A DNA stretch of 64,000 bases, taken from contig NZ_JAAMPF010000018.1 in the NCBI RefSeq assembly GCF_011074795.1, positions 434,001 to 498,000 of the forward strand, written 5' to 3'. The position numbers were made by a program, and so were the translations under genes. Of the stretch, positions 1 to 9,293 are shown in pieces. The stretch is from Marinobacter salicampi (GTDB taxonomy: Bacteria > Pseudomonadota > Gammaproteobacteria > Pseudomonadales > Oleiphilaceae). Each line of letters starts with the position of its first letter. The first letter of the stretch is position 1. The notes beneath the pieces were generated by a model. That model was not told where the DNA came from. It saw nothing but the letters and a program-made list of their open reading frames with translations, and searched no databases.

Positions 1-241
1 CCGGGTGGATGCCGACTGAGTCGGTCACTTCAGCCGCACTGATAATGGCAGGCACGTTCAGGTAGCTGTCGGTGGCGCTGTTGGGTCCTATACAGACGGA
101 TTCATCCGCAAGCCGTACATGCATCAGCTCCCGGTCGACCTGGGAATGGACCGCAACGGTACGAATGCCCAGTTCCTTGCAGGCTCGGAGTATCCGGAGT
201 GCTATCTCACCCCGGTTGGCTATCAGCACTTTCTCGATCAT
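1..241 (-). CDS. accC: Biotin carboxylase subunit of acetyl-CoA carboxylase (5' part only)
   Basis: Reading leftwards from 241, the protein begins [20 protein letters not shown], the classic start of AccC, and continues to the window edge, so only about 80 residues are present and the 3' part is missing. AccC carboxylates the biotin carried by AccB using ATP and bicarbonate, the first half-reaction of malonyl-CoA synthesis for fatty acids. An ATG two codons upstream (247) is an alternative start; 241 matches the usual family N-terminus. It lies 19 bp after accB on the same strand, as in the usual accBC operon. Confidence 0.95.
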   Translation of the reverse strand, partial: MIEKVLIANRGEIALRILRACKELGIRTVAVHSQVDRELMHVRLADESVCIGPNSATDSYLNVPAIISAAEVTDSVGIHP

Positions 242-260
242 GGCCATGGGTCAGTTACAC

Positions 261-716
261 TCAGGAGATGGTGAACAGGGGCTGGTCAAATTCGACCGGC
301 TGGCCGTTTTCCACCAGAATTTCAGTGACGGTGCCGCTCTTGTCGGCCTCAATCTGATTCATCATCTTCATGGCTTCGATGATACAGATAACGTCGCCGG
401 CCTTGATGCTCTGGCCTACTTCCACAAAGGCCTTGGCGGTTGGCGAGGGCGCCTCGTAAAAGGTCCCGACCATGGGCGACTTGACCACGTGGCCCTTGGG
501 TCCTTCCGGCGCTGCGGGCTCTGCCGGCGGCGCTGACGGAGCCTGGGCTGGCTGGGGTTGCTGCTGGGGCGCGTAGTGGGACATCATCATGCCCCCGGAA
601 GGCTGCTCGCGACGGCGTGAAATACGTACCGAGTCGTCCCCCTCCCGAATTTCGAGTTCCTCTACATCGGATTCCTCGATCAATTCGATCAGCTTCTTTA
701 TTTTACGAATGTCCAT
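261..716 (-). CDS. accB: Biotin carboxyl carrier protein of acetyl-CoA carboxylase
   Basis: This 151-residue protein has the AccB layout: an N-terminal helical segment ([17 protein letters not shown]), a Pro/Gln/Ala-rich flexible linker at about residues 38-73, and a C-terminal biotinyl domain. The biotin acceptor is Lys117 in the motif EAMKM (114-118). It shuttles the carboxyl group from AccC to the carboxyltransferase. It lies between aroQ (20 bp upstream) and accC (19 bp downstream) on one strand, so the three genes are probably cotranscribed. Length is normal for the family. Confidence 0.98.
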   Translation of the reverse strand: MDIRKIKKLIELIEESDVEELEIREGDDSVRISRRREQPSGGMMMSHYAPQQQPQPAQAPSAPPAEPAAPEGPKGHVVKSPMVGTFYEAPSPTAKAFVEVGQSIKAGDVICIIEAMKMMNQIEADKSGTVTEILVENGQPVEFDQPLFTIS

Positions 717-736
717 AATTCAGTCCCGTTGGTCTC

Positions 737-1177
737 TTATCGTTGTATGCGTTTTAGCGCAGCCTGCAGGGCCAGGTCGTAGCCGAAGCTGCCGAGGCCG
801 CAGATAACGCCATCGGCGATATCAGAAAAATAGGAGTGGCGCCTGAAGGCTTCACGTGCATGCACGTTCGACAGATGCACCTCTATAAACCCGATGCCCG
901 AAGCCAGAAGGGCATCCCTGAGCGCTACACTGGTATGCGTGAAAGCCGCCGGGTTTATTACAATGTAGTCGACACCTTCGGCTCGCGCATCGTGGAGCCG
1001 GTCGATCAGTTCATATTCGGCATTGGACTGCAAAAACAGCAGGTGGTGGCCCTGGTCGGCGGCTTGCTTCTGCAACCGGTCATTGATGTCTGCCAGAGTT
1101 TCATGACCGTACACCTCGGGCTCCCGGACGCCGAGCATGTTCAGGTTGGGGCCATGCAGAACCAGAATCGTGGCCAT
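737..1177 (-). CDS. aroQ: Type II 3-dehydroquinate dehydratase
   Basis: The 146-residue protein starts [20 protein letters not shown], the signature of type II dehydroquinases, with the catalytic Tyr at residue 23 (EPEVYG) and the conserved FIEVHLSN segment near residue 100. It converts 3-dehydroquinate to 3-dehydroshikimate in the shikimate pathway. Type II enzymes are small dodecamers unrelated to AroD. It is the first gene of an apparent aroQ-accB-accC operon, an arrangement common in gammaproteobacteria. Roughly 230 bp of non-coding DNA upstream, before the cyclase gene, must hold the operon promoter. Confidence 0.97.
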   Translation of the reverse strand: MATILVLHGPNLNMLGVREPEVYGHETLADINDRLQKQAADQGHHLLFLQSNAEYELIDRLHDARAEGVDYIVINPAAFTHTSVALRDALLASGIGFIEVHLSNVHAREAFRRHSYFSDIADGVICGLGSFGYDLALQAALKRIQR

Positions 1178-1408
1178 GCTAACTTTCTGCCTTGGTGTGA
1201 TTTAAACAGGATCGCCGAAATTAACGACATTTTCCAGTCATGGTGCGTGCTTATGCGTTTCGGTTCAACACTTTTTGACACAAGAGCGAGCACACACCGC
1301 ACCGGCAACCATTGTCGGGATGGAGGCCGGCCGAGTCCATAAGACGTTGGTTTCATAACATCTCGTGGTTCGGCCCGGGTGGGGGAAATCGGGGGATGAA
1401 GCGGGACT

Positions 1409-3022
1409 CTAGTCTTCGGCGGCAATCACACAGTTCCGGCCCTGGGCCTTGGCGTTGTATAGCGCACGGTCTGCCCGTTCGCACAGGGCCTGGGAGCTGT
1501 CGTCCTGCCAGCAGGCGACACCGCTGCTGAAGGTCACGTTGAATTCGCGGTCACCTGCAGGCTGCAGCAATTCTGAAAAGCGCTCGCGGATTTCGTTCAG
1601 CACACTGCGGGCGTCGCTCTCCCGGGTGTCGGGCAGAATAATGGCGAATTCCTCGCCACCATAACGACCTATGTGGTCCGTCTTGCGCAGACGCTGCTTG
1701 AGGAACATGGACAGGCTGCGAAGAACCCGGTCGCCAATAGGGTGCCCGAAGGTATCGTTGACTTTCTTGAAATAATCGATGTCCAGCATCGCGAAGCACA
1801 GGGAGTGCCCCTTCTGCCGTGCCTTGACGATTTCCTGGTCGAGCAGGTAAAGCGTATGGGTGTGGTTGTACAGGCCTGTCAGGCTGTCCCGGATCATCAG
1901 CGCCAGCAGCGAACGGGCGCGGCGGCCCCGGTTGTGGATGGTGGCAATCAGATGTTTCGGATCAATGGGCTTGGTCAGGAAGTCGTCGCCGCCCAGGCTC
2001 ATGGCGTGTAGCTGCTTGCTGACATCATCTTCTGCGGACAGATAGATGATCGGTACACTATGGAACCGGTCCTGTTGTCGGATCACCCGGGCGATTTCCA
2101 TGCCTGTGCAGCCTGGCATGTACATATCAAGAATAATGATTTCCGGGGCAAACGATTCCAGCGCAGTGATGATCTGCATCGGGTCAGTGATGATATGGGC
2201 AGTCATGCCGGCCTTTTTCAGCACCGTTTCCATGAACTTGGCCTGGGCCCGCGAATCGTCCAGCACCAGGACCCGGTAGGGCTCGACCGTATTGCCATGG
2301 GTGTAGGTTTCGATTTTCTCGATCAGCTGGCCCGGGTCCACCGCCGGGTAGAAGAACTCCTCGCCGCCGCAGCGGGAGGCCCGCAGCCTGGTCTGGATGG
2401 TGCCGTCCTCATCACTCATGAAGACTATGGGAATGGGGGTGTCATGGCGTCCCTGAAGCTTTTCCACCGTGGCAATGCCGGCGTTGGCCGTGCCGCCGAA
2501 ATTAACATCCATGAGGATGGTTTCCGGCTTGTGCAGAGCACAGGCTTCCACCAGGCTTTCCTGGGTGTCAAAGGCAGATGCTCTGAACCCGAAAAATTCC
2601 AGTTGCTTGATCAGCCGGGACGCCATTTCCATATTGCTAATGGCAACATAGACGGGTGTACGGCGGAACGTGCGGGGCGAGCCGGTCTCGTCCTGGTCAG
2701 CCCGGCGTTGGGTGCTCTGGTTGAGAGCGTCCATGGCGGCCTGGAGTTCGTCCATGAGCGTAGGCTCAAGCGAGGTGTCTGCAGACCATCTCACCAGAAG
2801 TTCGACCAGGCGCTGCCCGGCAATGGCGTGCTTTTCCATTTCAAAGCGTTGGGCATACCGCACCAGCTTTTCGGCCGCTGCGCTGAGGTCATTGCGGAAT
2901 GCAGGTGCGCCGTCAGGATGGGCCCGCATTTTCTGCCATGTGTCCAGTACGACCCTGGCCTGGGTAGTGACGCGACGGGCGAAATGCAGCCTCAGTTTCT
3001 CTTTCTGGTTTTCGTCGTTCAT
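1409..3022 (-). CDS. Diguanylate cyclase response regulator with two receiver domains
   Basis: This 537-residue cytoplasmic protein has an N-terminal alpha-helical region of about 115 residues (possibly HPt-like), two receiver-type domains (about 120-235 and 250-365) and a C-terminal GGDEF domain. The second receiver has the acidic pair in VLDDS and a phosphoacceptor in IILDMYMPG; the first has ILMDVN. The cyclase motif is intact as GGEEF (455-459), and RKTD (446-449), five residues upstream, fits the RxxD inhibitory site for c-di-GMP feedback. It should make c-di-GMP on phosphorylation. A ribosome site (GGCGGAG) precedes the ATG. It is transcribed away from the LapD-like c-di-GMP receptor, so synthesis and sensing of the same messenger sit side by side. 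Confidence 0.93.
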   Translation of the reverse strand: MNDENQKEKLRLHFARRVTTQARVVLDTWQKMRAHPDGAPAFRNDLSAAAEKLVRYAQRFEMEKHAIAGQRLVELLVRWSADTSLEPTLMDELQAAMDALNQSTQRRADQDETGSPRTFRRTPVYVAISNMEMASRLIKQLEFFGFRASAFDTQESLVEACALHKPETILMDVNFGGTANAGIATVEKLQGRHDTPIPIVFMSDEDGTIQTRLRASRCGGEEFFYPAVDPGQLIEKIETYTHGNTVEPYRVLVLDDSRAQAKFMETVLKKAGMTAHIITDPMQIITALESFAPEIIILDMYMPGCTGMEIARVIRQQDRFHSVPIIYLSAEDDVSKQLHAMSLGGDDFLTKPIDPKHLIATIHNRGRRARSLLALMIRDSLTGLYNHTHTLYLLDQEIVKARQKGHSLCFAMLDIDYFKKVNDTFGHPIGDRVLRSLSMFLKQRLRKTDHIGRYGGEEFAIILPDTRESDARSVLNEIRERFSELLQPAGDREFNVTFSSGVACWQDDSSQALCERADRALYNAKAQGRNCVIAAED

Positions 3023-3225
3023 TGGGCTCCGCCGTGTTTTCTTCTCGTTATCACACTAGTTCGTTTACAGAGTCTATAGTGTTTAAAGTTGTCGACGTAG
3101 GTGACGCCGTGTAAATGTTTGTCAACTCTGCCTGGGTTTCGGCGCAGGCAAGATTCCCAAGAAGCGCGACGGACGTTTCGTTACATTAGCCATAGACACT
3201 ACCTACAGGATGAGGCAAGGCAGGG

Positions 3226-5214
3226 ATGCGATTCAGCCATAACCAGAAGCCCGGAAAAAAACTGACACTGCAGACACTGTTACTGTCGTACACCGGCGGG
3301 TTGATCCTGCTGCTCCTGCTGGTGAGTGTCACCATCAGCTTCGATCGGTTCCGGGACTATATCGCCGACCAGCTCCAGGGTCATGCCCAGGATGCAGCAA
3401 CTGCGGTCGGGTTATCACTTTCCAACGCCATCGACGGGCGCGATCCCATCGCCTCGGCGACTCTGATCGATGCCACATTCGACAGCGGCCGCTACCTCAG
3501 CATTCAGTACCACAATATAGACGGCGAACTGGTAGTCGAGCGCACCGCAGGACTGGACGACTTTGCCGTGCCAGACTGGTTCATCTCCGTTGTCCAGCTG
3601 CCCACTCCGGTGGGGGGGGCCGAAGTTGTTCGCGGCTGGCAGCGCCTGGGAGCGGTAACCGTCGTAAGCCACCCCGGCCGTGCCTATCGGGATCTGTGGC
3701 GCGTTGCCTGGCTTTTTCTTGTCACCTCAGCCGTCGTAGGCGGTCTTGCCCTGGCGATTCTTTACTGGGTGCTGATGCGCATGCTGCGACCCCTCAGGGC
3801 CATTGAGGTGCAGGCCGAAGCCATCGGCCACCGGGACTTCAGCCGGCGGCTGGAGTCGGCGCCTTCCAGGGACCTGGACCGGGTCACCCTCGCCATGAAT
3901 CAGATGGCAGATGACCTGGAGGAGCTGTTTGAAGGCCAGTCCCGGCTGGTCCAGCACTTGCGTAAGATCAACAGTGAAGATCCGGTCACCGGCCTGATGG
4001 GCCGTCAGGCATTTGACCAGCGCCTCAAGGTGGAGGTGGAAGCAGAGGAAACCGCCGGGGCCGGCGTTATTGCCCTGTTGCAACTGGCCAACTTCGGGCA
4101 GGTCAACCGTACACACGGACGGGCCCAGTCAGACCAGCTTCTGCTTAGGCTCGGGGCGGAACTGAAAAACTTTGTACTGGAACATAACCGGGCGTTTGCC
4201 GCACGCCGCACAGGGGCCGAGTTTGCGGTATTCATGCCAGGCGCGGCACTGACAGACGGACTCTACTGGTGCCGGCAACTGATGACGGAGCTCGATGGTA
4301 TCTATGCTGACTTTGCAGCGCCGGTTGAAGTGGCTGTCCACTGCGGCGTAGCGCGTATCGACCTGGAGATGTCGGCTCGGGATGGCCTGGCTGTAGTTGA
4401 TCAGGCCCTGAGACAGGCCCAGACATCGGACCACAGCAACTGTCAGCAGGCAGATCAGACCATGACCGGTTATCCCGGCGAATCCTGGCGCCTGCTGATC
4501 AGCGAAGCGCTGGATCAGGATGGCCTACAGCTGATGCGACAGCCGGTCTATGGTCCTGACGGGGCGACCCCCAGGGCCGGTCAGATATTCTGCCGGTTGC
4601 GACTGGAAAATGAGTGGGTCCGAGGCGCCGTGTTTGCACCTATGGCCGAGCGGTTCGGACTTATGGCCCGGCTTGACCTGATGGTGGTCGAACGTACCCT
4701 GGCGCGGTTGGCTGAAGATCAGAACGAGGTGCTGATGATCAGCCTGGGCAACACCTCGGTCGCAGACGCGGACTTCCAGTCAGCGCTGCTGGCCCGGCTG
4801 GAGGATGCGGCCCAGGCCAGGCTCCGGCTGCAAGTAGGGATCCAGGAGCATGCTGTCCATCACCACTGGAACCAGGTCTCGACACTGGTCAGGCGCCTCA
4901 GGGATCTGTCCGTTGGGGTTATTGTCGACGGCTTTGGTGCAGGCGGAGTGCCCTTTAGCTATCTGCGACAGCTGCCTTTACAGGCGCTGAGGATCGATCA
5001 GAGTTTCGTCAGGGACATAGCCTATCAGGAAGATAACCGCTTTTACTTGGAGTCGGTCGTGCTGATTGCCCACAGTCGGGGGATCAAGGTCTACGTTACC
5101 GGAGTTGAAACAGCGACCGACTGGGGGGTTCTGCAGGCCCTGAACATCGATAGAGCGGCAGGCTTCCATCTGGGGCGGCCGGTCCCGATTGAAGCGGGCC
5201 CCGATCTGGCCTGA
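3226..5214 (+). CDS. LapD-like membrane c-di-GMP receptor with degenerate GGDEF and EAL domains
   Basis: The 662-residue protein has a transmembrane helix at about residues 14-36, a periplasmic domain of about 115 residues, a second helix at about 155-180, a HAMP segment, then GGDEF- and EAL-like domains. The cyclase motif is lost (TGAEF at 329-333 instead of GGDEF), and the EAL motif is absent (CRLRL near 455-460). The usual DDFG metal motif reads VDGFG (Asp568), but the late AxGFxLGRP segment remains. This matches LapD-type receptors, which bind c-di-GMP without making or degrading it and signal outward through the HAMP domain. No LapG protease gene is visible nearby. The start is supported by AGGCAGGG just before the ATG. 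Confidence 0.85.
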   Translation: MRFSHNQKPGKKLTLQTLLLSYTGGLILLLLLVSVTISFDRFRDYIADQLQGHAQDAATAVGLSLSNAIDGRDPIASATLIDATFDSGRYLSIQYHNIDGELVVERTAGLDDFAVPDWFISVVQLPTPVGGAEVVRGWQRLGAVTVVSHPGRAYRDLWRVAWLFLVTSAVVGGLALAILYWVLMRMLRPLRAIEVQAEAIGHRDFSRRLESAPSRDLDRVTLAMNQMADDLEELFEGQSRLVQHLRKINSEDPVTGLMGRQAFDQRLKVEVEAEETAGAGVIALLQLANFGQVNRTHGRAQSDQLLLRLGAELKNFVLEHNRAFAARRTGAEFAVFMPGAALTDGLYWCRQLMTELDGIYADFAAPVEVAVHCGVARIDLEMSARDGLAVVDQALRQAQTSDHSNCQQADQTMTGYPGESWRLLISEALDQDGLQLMRQPVYGPDGATPRAGQIFCRLRLENEWVRGAVFAPMAERFGLMARLDLMVVERTLARLAEDQNEVLMISLGNTSVADADFQSALLARLEDAAQARLRLQVGIQEHAVHHHWNQVSTLVRRLRDLSVGVIVDGFGAGGVPFSYLRQLPLQALRIDQSFVRDIAYQEDNRFYLESVVLIAHSRGIKVYVTGVETATDWGVLQALNIDRAAGFHLGRPVPIEAGPDLA

Positions 5215-5363
5215 ACCAGTACCTTGCAGTTGCCGTATGATTACGGCATCGTTAAACGCTATTCGTAGCGCATGACGCGGGCAGGCCCGAATTATTCATT
5301 GCATCCGATTGCCATGCCAATGGGCGCTCCCTGGGTGGCCATGCACAAATAAGGTATATAAGT

Positions 5364-6413
5364 ATGTTTAGCCGAGTCACAAGTTATTTTCGTGGTCGTA
5401 AAGACGGCATGGACGATCACTCGGGCAGTGGCCGCATCCTAAAAATCATTGGCGTACTGCTTCTTATCTATCTTCTGGTGACAGTGATTCTGGGCATTTA
5501 CTGGAGCAGCGAACCGGACACATTTGCAGTCCGTGAACACGCCAATGAAGTCGCCCGTGAGATGCAGCGAGAACCTGTCGTCGGCTTTACCACTACCACC
5601 ACTGTGATAAAAGTTGCCGAGACACTGCTGGACAAGCCCGGTGGTTACCTCTCCAACGATATTTTTCCTCCGGGGGTCTGGATGGACAATATCCCGGCCT
5701 GGGAATTTGGCGTACTGGTTCAGCTGCGGGACATGTCCCGTGCCCTACGCAAGGACATGAGCCGGTCCCAGAGCCAGTCATCGGAAGATCAGGATCTGGT
5801 GATTGCCGAACCCCAGTTTCATTTTGACAGTGACAGCTGGGCCTTGCCCTCCACCGAAGCTGAATACCGGCGGGCCATCAGTGCGCTCAAGCGTTACCGT
5901 GCCCGTTTGTCGAACCCTGATCAACCCAGTGCCCAGTTCTTCGCCCGGGCAGACAATCTGAACAGCTGGCTGGGAGATCTTGAAACTCGTCTGGGCAGCA
6001 TTTCCAGGGCGTTGGGTGAAAGTGTCGGTAAAGGCGCGGTCAGCGATGCCATTGCCGAGGCCAACATGGATGAACCGCTAACGGAAGCCTACGGCAGCGA
6101 AGACGTGCAGACGCCCTGGACCAAGATTGACGATGTCTTCTACGAGGCCCGGGGCAGTGCCTGGGCTTTGCTGCATTTTTTCCGGGCGATAGAGGTGGAT
6201 TTCAGAAAGGTTCTGAATGACAAGAATGCCCTGGCCAGTGTGCACCAGGTCATCATCGAGCTGGAAGGGACCCAGGGCGCCATGTGGAGCCCAATGGTAC
6301 TGAACGGCAGTGGCTACGGTCTGGTGGCCAACCATTCCCTGACCATGGCGGCCTATATTTCCCGGGCCAACTCTGCCATCAGCGACCTGCGCGAGCTGCT
6401 CTCCCGGGGCTAG
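5364..6413 (+). CDS. DUF2333 family inner-membrane protein
   Basis: The 349-residue protein has one transmembrane helix at about residues 25-47 (KIIGVLLLIYLLVTVILGIYW) followed by a large, mostly helical, probably periplasmic domain. The pattern VVGFTTTTTVIKVAETLLDKPGGYLSNDIFPPG and the C-terminal helices recall the DUF2333 family found across gammaproteobacteria. No function is established. It sits 149 bp after the LapD-like gene on the same strand and ends at a strong terminator shared with ppa. A role linked to c-di-GMP or the cell surface is only a guess from position. Confidence 0.8.
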   Translation: MFSRVTSYFRGRKDGMDDHSGSGRILKIIGVLLLIYLLVTVILGIYWSSEPDTFAVREHANEVAREMQREPVVGFTTTTTVIKVAETLLDKPGGYLSNDIFPPGVWMDNIPAWEFGVLVQLRDMSRALRKDMSRSQSQSSEDQDLVIAEPQFHFDSDSWALPSTEAEYRRAISALKRYRARLSNPDQPSAQFFARADNLNSWLGDLETRLGSISRALGESVGKGAVSDAIAEANMDEPLTEAYGSEDVQTPWTKIDDVFYEARGSAWALLHFFRAIEVDFRKVLNDKNALASVHQVIIELEGTQGAMWSPMVLNGSGYGLVANHSLTMAAYISRANSAISDLRELLSRG

Positions 6414-6433
6414 AGCAGGCGCGTATCAGCAAT

Positions 6434-6470
6434 AAAAAAGCCGGACAGGTCAGCCTGTCCGGCTTTTTTT
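6434..6470. terminator. Bidirectional intrinsic terminator
   Basis: A perfect 10-bp GC-rich stem (GCCGGACAGG, 6440-6449, with CCTGTCCGGC, 6454-6463) has a 4-base loop and is flanked by A5-6 on the left and T7 on the right. It can therefore terminate on both strands, serving the DUF2333 gene (plus) and ppa (minus), which converge here. Confidence 0.93.
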
Positions 6471-6483
6471 GCCAGGCCGAAAA

Positions 6484-7011
6484 TTACTGGCCGTAGTTCT
6501 TTACCGAGTCTTCGATGGCCTTGCGAGCAGCGGCGGCGTTGTCCCAGCCCTGGACCTTGACCCACTTGCCAGGCTCCAGAGTTTTGTAGTTCTCAAAGAA
6601 ATGCTGGATCTGGTCGCGGAGTAGCTGGGGTACGTCTTCAATGTCCTTGACGTCCTGGTAGGCCTTAGTGAGCTTGTCATGGGGCACGGCAACGAGCTTG
6701 GCGTCACCGCCAGCTTCATCTTCCATGTTCAGTACGCCTACCGGACGGCAGCGAATCACGGAGCCAGCCTGGACCGGGTATGGGGTGATTACCAGCACGT
6801 CCAGCGGGTCGCCGTCATCTGCCAGGGTGTGGGGAATGAAACCATAGTTGGCCGGGTAGAACATGGGGGTTGCCATGAAGCGGTCCACGAGAAGGGCGCC
6901 CATGTCCTTGTCGATTTCATACTTGACCGGCGAGCTGTTGGCGGGGATTTCGATAGCGACGTAAATATCTTCCGGTGGGTTCTTGCCAGCGGGGATATGA
7001 TCAAAGTTCAT
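6484..7011 (-). CDS. ppa: Inorganic pyrophosphatase
   Basis: The 175-residue protein is a family I soluble pyrophosphatase. The signature DGDPLD (66-71) supplies Asp66, Asp68 and Asp71, and Asp103 (EAGGDAKL) completes the metal-binding set; length matches the E. coli enzyme. It hydrolyses PPi to phosphate and pulls biosynthetic reactions forward. AAGGATCG precedes the ATG as ribosome site. It converges with the DUF2333 gene at a shared terminator. Confidence 0.98.
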   Translation of the reverse strand: MNFDHIPAGKNPPEDIYVAIEIPANSSPVKYEIDKDMGALLVDRFMATPMFYPANYGFIPHTLADDGDPLDVLVITPYPVQAGSVIRCRPVGVLNMEDEAGGDAKLVAVPHDKLTKAYQDVKDIEDVPQLLRDQIQHFFENYKTLEPGKWVKVQGWDNAAAARKAIEDSVKNYGQ

Positions 7012-7165
7012 TGCGCGATCCTTTCTTGAGTCCGATGAAACTGCGTTTAAAAAGTGGACGCAATTATACGGGTATCCGGTGGCGATCGAAACTAAACCAT
7101 GGTGGAGGGTTCAGTCTCGATTGCCGGAATACCGTCCGGACCGCCAGTGTCCCCAAGCGCTGAAG

Positions 7166-8305
7166 CTACAGCCCCATCTGCTTGCCGATCAGCTCTTTCA
7201 TGATTTCAGTGGTACCGCCACCGATGGACAGGATCTTGCCGTCGCGATACAGGCGCTCGACAACCGACTCCCGCATGTAACCCATGCCGCCGTGGATCTG
7301 CACTGCTTCGCGGGTGACCGACTCACAGACCTCGGTGGCGAAGTTCTTGGCCATGGCCACCTGCTTGACCGGGTTCTTGCCGGCCTGCATCAGGGCGGCG
7401 GCGCGATAGGTGTACTCCCGTGCAATATCGACCTGGGTCGCCATGTCGACCAGTTTGTGGCGGGTCACCTGGAAGCCATTGATCGGCCGGCCGAATGCCT
7501 GGCGTTCCTTGGCGTAAGCCATTGAAGCTTCGAGCGCCATTTCGCCCGTCATGTAAGCCATAATGGCCAGGCTCAGCCGTTCCTGCAGGAAATTGCTCAT
7601 GATGGCGATGAAGCCTGCGTTCTCGACCCCGATCAGCCGGTTAGCCGGCACCATGCAATCCTCGAAGAAGAGCTCTGCCGTATCACTGGCCCACCAGCCC
7701 ATCTTGCGCAGTTTCCTGCCAGTAGAAAATCCGGGGGTGTCCCGGTCGATCAGCAGGAGGCTGACGCCGCCATGACCTTCGCCTCCGGTCCGGACCGCCA
7801 CGGTGTAGTGGTCGGCGCGCGTGCCGCTGGTAATAAACGTCTTGCTGCCATTGACCCGGTAGTGATCGCCCTCGCGAACCGCCCGGGTTTTCAGGTTGGC
7901 CACATCAGACCCGCCGCCGGGCTCAGTCACCGCCAGCGAGATGATGCGCTCACCACTGATGACTTTGGGAGCGATCTGGTCGCGAACCTCCGGGCGCGCC
8001 CATTTGGCTACCGGCGGCAGGCCGATATCCAGAGAGCCGAGGCTGGCTACAAGTCCGCCGGACGTGGAGCGCATCAGCTCTTCGCTGACAGCGACCTTGA
8101 GGAAAATGTCATTCTCACCGGTGCCGCCGAGGGCTTCGGGGAAGCCGATGCCCAGCAAGCCATCATCGCCGGCCTGACGGTAGAGTTCGCGGGGGAACTC
8201 CCCGGCCTCCTCCCAATCGTTAATGAAAGGCAGCACATGGGTCTGGATAAAACGGCGCGCACTCAGACGGGCCTGCTGGTGGGTTTCGTTGAAATAGTCG
8301 GACAC
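7166..8305 (-). CDS. Acyl-CoA dehydrogenase
   Basis: The 379-residue flavoprotein has the acyl-CoA dehydrogenase fold, with the FAD/substrate signature LAVTEPGGGSDVANL (about 124-138), a middle beta domain, and a C-terminal helical domain ending IHGGMGYMRES...YRDGKILSIGGGTTEI. The position of the catalytic Glu in medium-chain enzymes is Gly here (IGGGT), while Glu242 in LQERLSLA matches the catalytic Glu of the isovaleryl- and long-chain-type enzymes. It therefore probably acts on branched or long-chain acyl-CoAs, passing electrons to ETF. Exact substrate cannot be read from sequence. It appears monocistronic. Confidence 0.93.
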   Translation of the reverse strand: MSDYFNETHQQARLSARRFIQTHVLPFINDWEEAGEFPRELYRQAGDDGLLGIGFPEALGGTGENDIFLKVAVSEELMRSTSGGLVASLGSLDIGLPPVAKWARPEVRDQIAPKVISGERIISLAVTEPGGGSDVANLKTRAVREGDHYRVNGSKTFITSGTRADHYTVAVRTGGEGHGGVSLLLIDRDTPGFSTGRKLRKMGWWASDTAELFFEDCMVPANRLIGVENAGFIAIMSNFLQERLSLAIMAYMTGEMALEASMAYAKERQAFGRPINGFQVTRHKLVDMATQVDIAREYTYRAAALMQAGKNPVKQVAMAKNFATEVCESVTREAVQIHGGMGYMRESVVERLYRDGKILSIGGGTTEIMKELIGKQMGL

Positions 8306-8400
8306 GGATCAAAGCCCTCTGTTGGCAACCGGAGAAGGCAGTGTCGCTGAAATGCCCAAGCCAAGCAAGCGCTTGGTTTGGGCTGTCGGGCCGTTCCGGA

Positions 8401-9081
8401 CTAGATCTGAGGCCGGGGCTTACTCTCTACTCCACTGGCTGTGCCCAGCAGCAGCAGGTCGGCGGGCCGATGGGCAAACAGGCCATTGGTAACCACCCCC
8501 ACGATCTGATTCAGGCGCTCTTCCACCTTGATCGGCCGGCCAAGGTCCATGTTATGGATGTCGATGATGATATTGCCATTGTCGGTGACCACGCCTTCTC
8601 GGTAGACAGGGTCCCCGCCAAGCTTGACGATCTCCCGCCCCACATGGCTCCGGGCCATGGGGATCACCTCCACTGGCAGCGGAAATTGGCCGAGCGTGGC
8701 CACACGCTTTGACTCGTCAGCGATACAGATAAAGGTCCTGGCGACGGCAGCAACGATTTTTTCCCGGGTCAGGGCACCGCCACCGCCCTTGATCATTTCC
8801 AAGTGCTCGTTCACCTCATCGGCACCGTCGATATAGAACTCCAGATCGGACACGCTGGTGAGTTCATACACCGGTATATTGTGTTTTTTCAATCGTTCGG
8901 CTGTGGCTTCGGAGCTTGCCACGGTGCCGTCGAAATCCATACGGATGCCGGCCAGCAGGTCAATAAAGAAATTGGCGGTGCTGCCGGTGCCAACCCCGAC
9001 GATGCTGTTGCTGTTCAGGCGCGGGGCGATGTAGTCGAGGGCGGCCTTGGCCACGGCCTGTTTCAGTTCATCCTGGTTCAT
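8401..9081 (-). CDS. rpiA: Ribose-5-phosphate isomerase A
   Basis: The 226-residue protein carries the RpiA hallmarks: [13 protein letters not shown] (29-41), DGADEVNEH, the conserved [14 protein letters not shown] loop and a C-terminal [15 protein letters not shown]. It interconverts ribose-5-phosphate and ribulose-5-phosphate in the pentose phosphate pathway. ATGGAGCAGCC just before the ATG offers a ribosome site. It is divergent from ilvA, an arrangement widely conserved in gammaproteobacteria. Confidence 0.97.
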   Translation of the reverse strand: MNQDELKQAVAKAALDYIAPRLNSNSIVGVGTGSTANFFIDLLAGIRMDFDGTVASSEATAERLKKHNIPVYELTSVSDLEFYIDGADEVNEHLEMIKGGGGALTREKIVAAVARTFICIADESKRVATLGQFPLPVEVIPMARSHVGREIVKLGGDPVYREGVVTDNGNIIIDIHNMDLGRPIKVEERLNQIVGVVTNGLFAHRPADLLLLGTASGVESKPRPQI

Positions 9082-9293
9082 GGCTGCTCCATTTGTCGGG
9101 CTTGGGATTGTTGGTCGGGCTTGGGATCCCGAACTGAGGATTTTATCACTAATATGGTGTGCACAATGGTCCGGTTATAGACGGAACCTCCGTAAACTTC
9201 CTACACTGTTCGTTTGCGCGCATGTCGCGCCTGTGTTTATCGCCCTGAAAGTGTCCGTCTGCCTGATTTACCGTGTAACTGGAACGAAACCTT

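Noticed and set aside
2060..3079. 339-codon open frame on the plus strand opposite the double-receiver cyclase
   Set aside because: Shadow of a well-supported gene; low-complexity composition and no motif.
5231..5248. Hairpin TGCCGTA-TGAT-TACGGCA after the LapD-like gene
   Set aside because: Good stem but no T-run, so I do not call it a terminator.
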